From assembly GCA_965218045.1 (NCBI GenBank), contig CBDCJX010000001.1:248001-312000 (forward strand): a DNA stretch of 64,000 bases. The letters are read 5' to 3'. The position numbers were made by a program, and so were the translations under genes. Source of the stretch: CAVRCA01 sp965218045. GTDB lineage: Bacteria; Pseudomonadota; Alphaproteobacteria; Acetobacterales; Acetobacteraceae. Position 1 is the first letter of the stretch. Each line of letters starts with the position of its first letter. A model generated the notes under the pieces. The model worked only from the letters and a program-made list of their open reading frames with translations. It was not told the DNA's origin and made no database searches. Positions 59,572-64,000 of this stretch are shown here, in pieces.

Positions 59572-60447
59572 TCACTGCCGCGTCCTGATCTCCTCCAGCA
59601 CGGGCAACAAATAGGCGTTGAACCGCGCCGGGTCCTCGCTCATCGGGAAATGGCCGAGGCCGGTCATGATGGTGAGCGCGGCGCCCTCCACCGCGCGGGC
59701 GACCTCGCGGCTGTCGTCCGGCGAGGCCGAGTAGTCGTATTCGCCGGTGAGCAGATAGAGCGGGCAGGCGGCAGTGTCGATCTGTCCGACCCGGTCGCGG
59801 ATCTCGCCTTCGGCGCCGTAGAAGTGCAGGTCGCCTTTGAAAACTCCGGGCCCGCCCTGCATGTAGTGCCAGAGCGTCTCCCAGCGGTGTTCCTCCGGGC
59901 TCTGCGGCGCGATCAGCCCGGACACGATCCCCGCCGCGACCTCGCCGCCATGCACGTCGCCACGATGCAGCCATTCCAGATCATAGACGCGCGTGGTGTG
60001 CGTCGCTGATTGCAGGCCGATGAGGGCGCGAAACTCGGCCGGATGCGCGAGGCCGAGGTGCAGCACCACTCGCCCGCCGATTGAACAACCCATCACCACA
60101 GGCCGGTCGAGTTCCAGCGCGCGTATCACGTCGCGTATCAGCCCGACATAGCCGGCGGTGGTCAGGCGGTAGTCCTCGCCCTGCCAGCCCGCCGGCGGCG
60201 ACGATTTGCCGTGCCAGGGCATGTCGAAGGCGATGACCCGAAAGTCGCGCGTGATGGCGGGATCGTTCAGCACGCCGCGAAACTATCGCGCGTCCGAGCC
60301 CGCCGTGTGCAGGCAGAGCAGCGGAATGCCGCTGCCCGCCTCCTCGACATAGAGCCGGTGCGCGCGGCCGCCGATCTCGCAATGGAGGTAGCGGCCGATC
60401 ACCGGCTCGAAGCCTGGCTTGAACATTGGCGTGGGCTCCGGGCTCAT
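59572..60447 (-). pseudogene. Alpha/beta hydrolase interrupted by an amber codon
   Basis: A 291-residue alpha/beta-fold hydrolase whose frame is intact except for TAG at 60283-60285. The upstream part ends LLCLHTAGSDAR and the downstream part resumes FRGVLNDPAITRDFRVIAFDMPWHGKS in the same frame. In related hydrolases this spot is R-Q-x-R, so a CAG Gln codon mutated to TAG. The nucleophile elbow GCSIGGRVVLHLG has Ser, and DYSASPDD with GLGHFPM supplies acid and His. The first ATG (60447) overlaps the stop of the preceding SCP2-like gene. Either a pseudogene or a readthrough case. Confidence 0.8.
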
Positions 60448-60860
60448 GCGGCCGGGCCGCGCTGGCGCGGCAGGGCGAGGAGGGCCTTGATCCACAACAG
60501 ATGCGCGTAGAACAGGTGCAGATCGCCTTCGAGCCGTAGCATGCCGTGGCGCATCAGGGCGAAGATGTCGCTACGTTGCGGCGGCGGGGTCGGCTGCCAG
60601 AACTGCGCCCAGGCTTCGGTGCTGGCGCGGATGGCGAGATCGCAGGGCTGGGCACGCAGACGGCTCGGCTCGGCCCGCTCGACGCGGCCTTGGCGCACGG
60701 TGACGACCCAGTCCTGGTCGCCGACGCCGAGCAGCAGATCGAGATCGAGATGCTGCCCGCGCCGAACGAGCCATGGATCAGCCCGGGCCAGGGCTGGCAA
60801 CTCGCCAAGCCGGCTGTCCCATCGGCCAGGCTGGGCGGCGCTCATGGCAGGCTCAGCCAT
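60444..60860 (-). CDS. SCP2 sterol-binding-like domain protein
   Basis: A 138-residue protein that starts the two-gene minus-strand unit ending in the interrupted hydrolase. Sequence SRLRAQPCDLAIRASTEAWAQFWQ and HGMLRLEGDLHLFYAHLLWIKALL suggest the SCP2-like fold that binds hydrophobic ligands. A GGAAG ribosome site precedes the ATG at 60860; the ATG at 60845 is an alternative. It is divergent from hslV with a 89-bp gap. Confidence 0.65.
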   Translation of the reverse strand: MAEPAMSAAQPGRWDSRLGELPALARADPWLVRRGQHLDLDLLLGVGDQDWVVTVRQGRVERAEPSRLRAQPCDLAIRASTEAWAQFWQPTPPPQRSDIFALMRHGMLRLEGDLHLFYAHLLWIKALLALPRQRGPAA

Positions 60861-60912
60861 CTCCTGTCTTCCTTCTCCTGGCCTCGCAGCTTGGGCCGCG
60901 TCGGCGGCGCAT

Positions 60913-60941
60913 CTTGTGGCGGGGACACGGTGGTTCCATTT
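60913..60941 (+). promoter_or_regulatory. Candidate heat-shock (sigma-32) promoter of hslVU
   Basis: CTTGTGG (60913-60919), 15 bp, TCCATTT (60935-60941), close to the sigma-32 consensus CTTGAAA and CCCATNT. The predicted first base is only 2-3 nt before the hslV ATG. Confidence 0.4.
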
Positions 60942-60949
60942 GGTGAGAC

Positions 60950-61513
60950 ATGCAAACCCACACTTCCAATCCGCACGATCCGGTCGGCTGGCACGGCACG
61001 ACGATCCTGTGCGTCCGCCGCGACGGGCAGGTGGCGATGGCCGGCGATGGCCAGGTCAGCCTCGGCCAGACCGTGGTGAAGGGCAACGCCCGCAAGGTGC
61101 GCCGGATCGGCGGCGGCGCGGTGCTGGCCGGCTTCGCTGGAGCCACCGCGGATGCCTTCACCCTCCTCGAACGCCTCGAAAGCAAGCTCGAGCGGTTTCC
61201 CAACCAGCTCGAACGCGCTTGCGTCGAGCTGGCGAAGGACTGGCGCACCGACCGCTATCTGCGCCGGCTGGAGGCAATGATGGCGGTGGCCGATCGCGAC
61301 CGCAGCTTCACCCTCACCGGCAATGGCGACGTGCTTGAGCCCGAGGACGGCGTGATCGCCATCGGCTCGGGCGGCAACTACGCGCTGTCCGCCGCCCGCG
61401 CGCTGATGAGCGTGCCCGATCTGGCCGCCGAGGAGGTTGCCCGCCGGGCGATGAAGATCGCCGCCGAGATCTGCGTCTACACCAATAACAACGTCATCGT
61501 AGAGACCATCTGA
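60950..61513 (+). CDS. hslV: ATP-dependent protease subunit HslV
   Basis: A 187-residue HslV (ClpQ), the threonine protease of the HslUV complex. Thr17 in HGTTILCVRRDGQ should become the N-terminal nucleophile after the propeptide is removed; the 16-residue propeptide is normal in alphaproteobacteria. DGQVAMAGDGQVSLGQTVVKGNARKVRRI and ALMSVPDLAAEEVARRAMKIAAEICVYTNNN are standard. It forms a double hexameric ring that degrades proteins unfolded by HslU. The hslU ATG follows directly after the stop. Confidence 0.97.
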   Translation: MQTHTSNPHDPVGWHGTTILCVRRDGQVAMAGDGQVSLGQTVVKGNARKVRRIGGGAVLAGFAGATADAFTLLERLESKLERFPNQLERACVELAKDWRTDRYLRRLEAMMAVADRDRSFTLTGNGDVLEPEDGVIAIGSGGNYALSAARALMSVPDLAAEEVARRAMKIAAEICVYTNNNVIVETI

Positions 61514-62836
61514 ATGGACGTTCCCACCTACTCCCCACGGGAGATCGTCTCCGAGCTCGACCGCTTCATCGTCGGTCAGGACGACGCCAAGCGCGCGGTC
61601 GCGATCGCCTTGCGCAATCGCTGGCGCCGTCAACAATTGCCCGAGGCGATGCGCGAGGAGGTGGTGCCCAAGAACATCCTGATGATCGGCCCGACCGGCT
61701 GCGGCAAGACCGAGATCGCCCGCCGTCTGGCGCGGCTCGCGCAGGCGCCGTTCCTCAAGGTAGAGGCGACCAAGTTCACCGAGGTCGGCTATGTCGGGCG
61801 TGATGTGGAGAGCATCGTCCGCGACCTGGTCGATGTCAGCCTCAACATGCTGCGCGAGGCCTCGCGCAAGGAAGTGCAAGCCAAGGCCGAGCTCGCCGCC
61901 GAGGAGCGGCTGGTTACCGCCCTGGTCGGCGAGGGCGCGGCGGCCGATACGCGCTCGAAATTCCGCCGCATGCTCCGCTCGGGCGAGCTCGAGGACAAGG
62001 AAGTCGAGATCGCCGTCAGCGATAGCGGCGGCGGCTCGCCGATTGGCCAGCTCGATATTCCTGGGATGCCGCCGGGCCAGATGATCAATCTCGGCGAGAT
62101 GATGAAGAACATGATGGGCCGCCCGGCGCAGAAGCGGCGCATGACGGTCGAGGCCGCGCGCCGCGCCGCCGAGCGCGAGGAAGCCGACCGATTGCTCGAC
62201 AGCGAGCAGCTCGCCAAGGACGCGGTGGCGCATGCCGAGAACAATGGCATCGTGTTCATCGACGAGATCGACAAGATCTGCGCCCGCACCACCGAGGGCG
62301 GCTTTCGCGGCGGCGATGTCTCGCGCGAGGGCGTGCAGCGCGACCTGCTGCCGCTGATCGAGGGGACGACGGTCAGCACCAAATACGGCACGGTCAAGAC
62401 CGACCACGTGCTGTTCGTCGCCTCCGGCGCGTTCCACCTGGCCAAGCCCGCCGACCTGCTGCCGGAGCTGCAAGGCCGGTTGCCGATCCGGGTCGAGCTG
62501 GCGCCGCTCAGCCGGGCGGACCTGCGCCGCATCCTGACCGAGCCCGAGCACTCGCTGGTCAAGCAGTACGAGGCGCTGCTCGGCACCGAGCGGGTCAACT
62601 TGGTGTTCACCGATGGTGCCATCGACGCGTTGGCCGAGCTGGCGGCCGACATCAACGACCGCATCGAGAATATCGGCGCGAGACGGCTGCACACCGTGCT
62701 CGAACGACTGCTGGAGGAGATCAGCTTCACCGCCACCGACCGCGCCGGGGACACCATCACGGTCGACGCGGACTATGTGAACGATCGCGTGGCGCCGCTC
62801 GCCCAGAAGGGCGATCTCAGCCGGTTCATCCTGTAA
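61514..62836 (+). CDS. hslU: ATP-dependent protease ATPase subunit HslU
   Basis: A 440-residue AAA+ unfoldase. Walker A is GPTGCGKTEIARR near residue 60, the pore motif is GYVGRD near residue 92 and Walker B is IVFIDEIDKICAR near residue 251. The insertion domain follows the Walker A half, and the C-terminus ends LSRFIL, which inserts into HslV to activate it. Sits immediately after hslV, as in most bacteria; the pair is a heat-shock operon in many species. Confidence 0.97.
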   Translation: MDVPTYSPREIVSELDRFIVGQDDAKRAVAIALRNRWRRQQLPEAMREEVVPKNILMIGPTGCGKTEIARRLARLAQAPFLKVEATKFTEVGYVGRDVESIVRDLVDVSLNMLREASRKEVQAKAELAAEERLVTALVGEGAAADTRSKFRRMLRSGELEDKEVEIAVSDSGGGSPIGQLDIPGMPPGQMINLGEMMKNMMGRPAQKRRMTVEAARRAAEREEADRLLDSEQLAKDAVAHAENNGIVFIDEIDKICARTTEGGFRGGDVSREGVQRDLLPLIEGTTVSTKYGTVKTDHVLFVASGAFHLAKPADLLPELQGRLPIRVELAPLSRADLRRILTEPEHSLVKQYEALLGTERVNLVFTDGAIDALAELAADINDRIENIGARRLHTVLERLLEEISFTATDRAGDTITVDADYVNDRVAPLAQKGDLSRFIL

Positions 62837-62885
62837 GGCGAAAACAGGGGCAGGCGCTTGCAAAGTCCGCGATCGCACGCCTCGC

Positions 62886-62903
62886 CCGGCGGAGCTGCGC
62901 CGG
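62886..62903. terminator. Weak hairpin after hslU
   Basis: CCGGCG (62886-62891) and CGCCGG (62898-62903) form a 6-bp GC stem with a 6-base loop, 50 bp after the hslU stop. No T-run follows, so termination is uncertain. Confidence 0.3.
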
Positions 62904-62931
62904 CGGCAGGTCTGCCCGAATTATAACATTG

Positions 62932-62988
62932 GTTGCAACACGATGGGTCGTTCGCCACAGTGAGATCCGAGGACCGGCGTTTCGCCGG
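62932..62988. promoter_or_regulatory. Leader of the toxin-antitoxin operon, with dyads
   Basis: GTTGCAAC (62932-62939) is a perfect 8-bp palindrome. CCGGCG-TTT-CGCCGG (62974-62988) is a perfect hairpin just before the ribosome site (GGAGAGCGGAG). AbrB-type antitoxins usually repress their own operon at dyads like the first; the hairpin could mask translation. TATAAC at 62922-62927 is a candidate -10. Confidence 0.35.
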
Positions 62989-63004
62989 ACCGGAGAGCGG
63001 AGCG

Positions 63005-63235
63005 ATGGCCATGGCCGCACTGAAACTGACCAGCATCGGCAACTCGGTGGGGGTTATCCTGCCGCGAGACTTGCTTGCCAAGCTCGGGGTTCAGAAGGGC
63101 GACACGCTGTATGCAGTCGAGAGTCCCGACGGGCTCCGGCTGACCACCGTCGATCCGGAATTCGAAGCACAGATCGCCGATGCCGAGCGCCTGATGCATA
63201 AGTGGCGCAACGTTCTGCGAGAACTGGCCAAGTGA
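63005..63235 (+). CDS. AbrB/MazE-fold antitoxin
   Basis: A 76-residue swapped-hairpin AbrB protein, LTSIGNSVGVILPRDLLAKLGVQKGDTLYAVESPDG being the classic DNA-binding fold, followed by an acidic helical tail (FEAQIADAERLMHKWRNVLRELAK) that would bind and inhibit the toxin. ATG at 63005 or 63011 are both possible; both lie within range of GGAGAGCGGAG. The stop overlaps the doc GTG (GTGA at 63232-63235), so it is translated first and coupled to the toxin. Confidence 0.88.
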   Translation: MAMAALKLTSIGNSVGVILPRDLLAKLGVQKGDTLYAVESPDGLRLTTVDPEFEAQIADAERLMHKWRNVLRELAK

Positions 63236-63615
63236 CGATCCGGATCAGCCGCCGTGTCGTGGAGACCATCCACGAGGTGCAGCTTGCTCGTCATGGCGGC
63301 GCGCTCGGCGTGCGAGACACGGGATTGCTGGAAAGCGCGCTCGCGCGTCCGCTGAACCTCGCCGGCTACGGCACGCCCGATACCGCCGAGCTCGCTGCCA
63401 TGTATGCGCTCGGCATCGCCCGCAATCACCCGTTCGTGGACGGCAACAAGCGCACCGCCTTCGCCGTATTGGTGCTGTTCCTGTCTCAGAACGGCCTCGA
63501 GCTCGAAGCCCCAGAGGCGGAAGCGGTGGTTGTGATGCTCTCGATGGCGGCCGGTGAGCTCTCGGACGAGGAGTTCGTCGCCTGGGTGCGCGAGCACGTC
63601 GTCCCGAAGGGTTGA
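63232..63615 (+). CDS. Doc-type (Fic-fold) toxin
   Basis: A 127-residue Doc protein. The Fic motif HPFVDGNKRTAF (consensus HxFx[A/D]GNKR) near residue 65 is intact, with Lys in place of the usual Gly-Asn-Gly-Arg third residue as in Doc kinases that phosphorylate EF-Tu. LLESALARPLN and ALGIARN are Doc-specific. Start is GTG at 63232. The partner is AbrB-type, not Phd; such doc/AbrB pairs exist. It should stop translation when its antitoxin is lost. Confidence 0.9.
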   Translation: MTIRISRRVVETIHEVQLARHGGALGVRDTGLLESALARPLNLAGYGTPDTAELAAMYALGIARNHPFVDGNKRTAFAVLVLFLSQNGLELEAPEAEAVVVMLSMAAGELSDEEFVAWVREHVVPKG

Positions 63616-63646
63616 CCTGCCGCCGCCCGCGCCGCACATCCGACGC

Positions 63647-64000
63647 ATGTCTGATCCGTTCGTCGTTCCCGAGGAGCCAAGTGCCGCAGAGGCCATCGCC
63701 GCGATCGGTGACGAGCTCGGCGTGTTCGATGACTGGATGGACCGCTACCAGTTCATCATCGAGCTCGGCCGCAAGCTGCCGGTGTTTCCCGAGGCGTGGA
63801 TGGATGACGCGCATCGGGTGCCCGGCTGCCAGAGCCGGGTGTGGATGGAGGGCGCTGTCGAGGACGGCGCGTTGCGACTTGCCAGCACCTCCGACGCGGC
63901 GATCGTCTCCGGCCTGATCGCGTTGCTGCTGCGGGTCTATTCCGGTCGCACGCCGCGCGAGATCCTGGCGACCGACCCGGTGTTCCTCAAGGAGCTCGGC
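63647..64000 (+). CDS. sufE: SufE family Fe-S cluster assembly sulfur acceptor (partial)
   Basis: The first 118 codons of SufE; the end is beyond the window. Starting MSDPFVVPEEPSAAEAIAAIGDELG, the domain has LGRKLPVFPEAWMDDAHRVPGCQSRVWM, in which Cys of PGCQSRVW is the sulfur acceptor, and DAAIVSGLIALLLRVYSGRTPREIL. SufE takes sulfur from the SufS desulfurase for Fe-S cluster assembly. No other suf gene is visible. Confidence 0.9.
   Translation, partial: MSDPFVVPEEPSAAEAIAAIGDELGVFDDWMDRYQFIIELGRKLPVFPEAWMDDAHRVPGCQSRVWMEGAVEDGALRLASTSDAAIVSGLIALLLRVYSGRTPREILATDPVFLKELG

Noticed and set aside
60842..62878. Long minus-strand frame antisense to hslVU
   Set aside because: Runs through both hslV and hslU, no recognisable domain, typical of antisense frames in high-GC DNA.

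Overview
The window is GC-rich (about two thirds G+C by eye, not computed), densely packed bacterial chromosome. hslVU, SufE, the tRNAs and the family content (LLM-class oxidoreductases, hydantoinase/oxoprolinase genes, MaoC hydratases, acyl-CoA dehydrogenases, a DUF1127 gene divergent from a LysR gene) point to an alphaproteobacterium. Rhodospirillales/Acetobacteraceae is most likely, but that assignment is inference from gene style, not a marker-gene match. There is no transposase, integrase, prophage or CRISPR array; it reads as chromosome rich in catabolic genes.

Layout. 1-3343: end of a PaoABC-type molybdenum aldehyde/xanthine dehydrogenase operon. 3347-4858: DUF1127 gene divergent from a LysR regulator, and a small membrane protein. 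4977-9588 (-): translationally coupled hyuB-hyuA-SDR operon. 9676-13740: two LLM oxidoreductases, DUF3140, DUF445 and a small membrane protein. 13818-16619: a remodelled phosphoenolpyruvate carboxylase homologue. 16631-20752: SDR, a 15-bp tandem repeat, P1 peptidase, lytic transglycosylase and stress-type proteins. 20807-24275 (-): LLM / DszC-like acyl-CoA dehydrogenase / MmgE-PrpD operon, divergent from 24374-27213 (+): MaoC pair, methyltransferase, SMP-30 lactonase. 28472-29706: MsrP with a tiny membrane protein where MsrQ would be expected. 29713-42369: acyl-CoA dehydrogenases, NUDIX, class II aldolase, RND efflux pair, class III CoA-transferase and MFS. 42396-44461: second lytic transglycosylase, a probable small RNA with its own promoter and terminator, N-formylglutamate amidohydrolase, tRNA-Val. 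44858-52057: MFS, two tandem amidohydrolases, Rieske protein, two more MFS. 52087-55463 (-): alpha-E/ATP-grasp plus transglutaminase. 55533-59520: SDR, tRNA-Gly, ferritin-like protein, tRNA-Tyr, RlmB-type methyltransferase, hydratase. 59572-64000: nonsense-mutated hydrolase, SCP2-like protein, hslVU, AbrB-Doc toxin-antitoxin, sufE.

How it fits together. Many genes suit oxidation, CoA activation and hydration of xenobiotic or plant-derived carboxylic compounds: four acyl-CoA dehydrogenases, a CoA-transferase, MaoC and fumarylacetoacetase-fold hydratases, amidohydrolases and MFS importers. Housekeeping modules (hslVU, sufE, rlmB, three tRNAs) are interspersed. Two genes are visibly broken: a single-base frameshift in a C6/G6 run (39055-39060) and an in-frame amber codon (60283-60285).

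The least explained items are the small RNA at about 43319-43407 with an anti-Shine-Dalgarno-like linker, the amidohydrolase-amidohydrolase-Rieske cluster, the PEPC homologue with altered catalytic loops, the MsrP partner, and several short in-phase tandem repeats next to gene starts.
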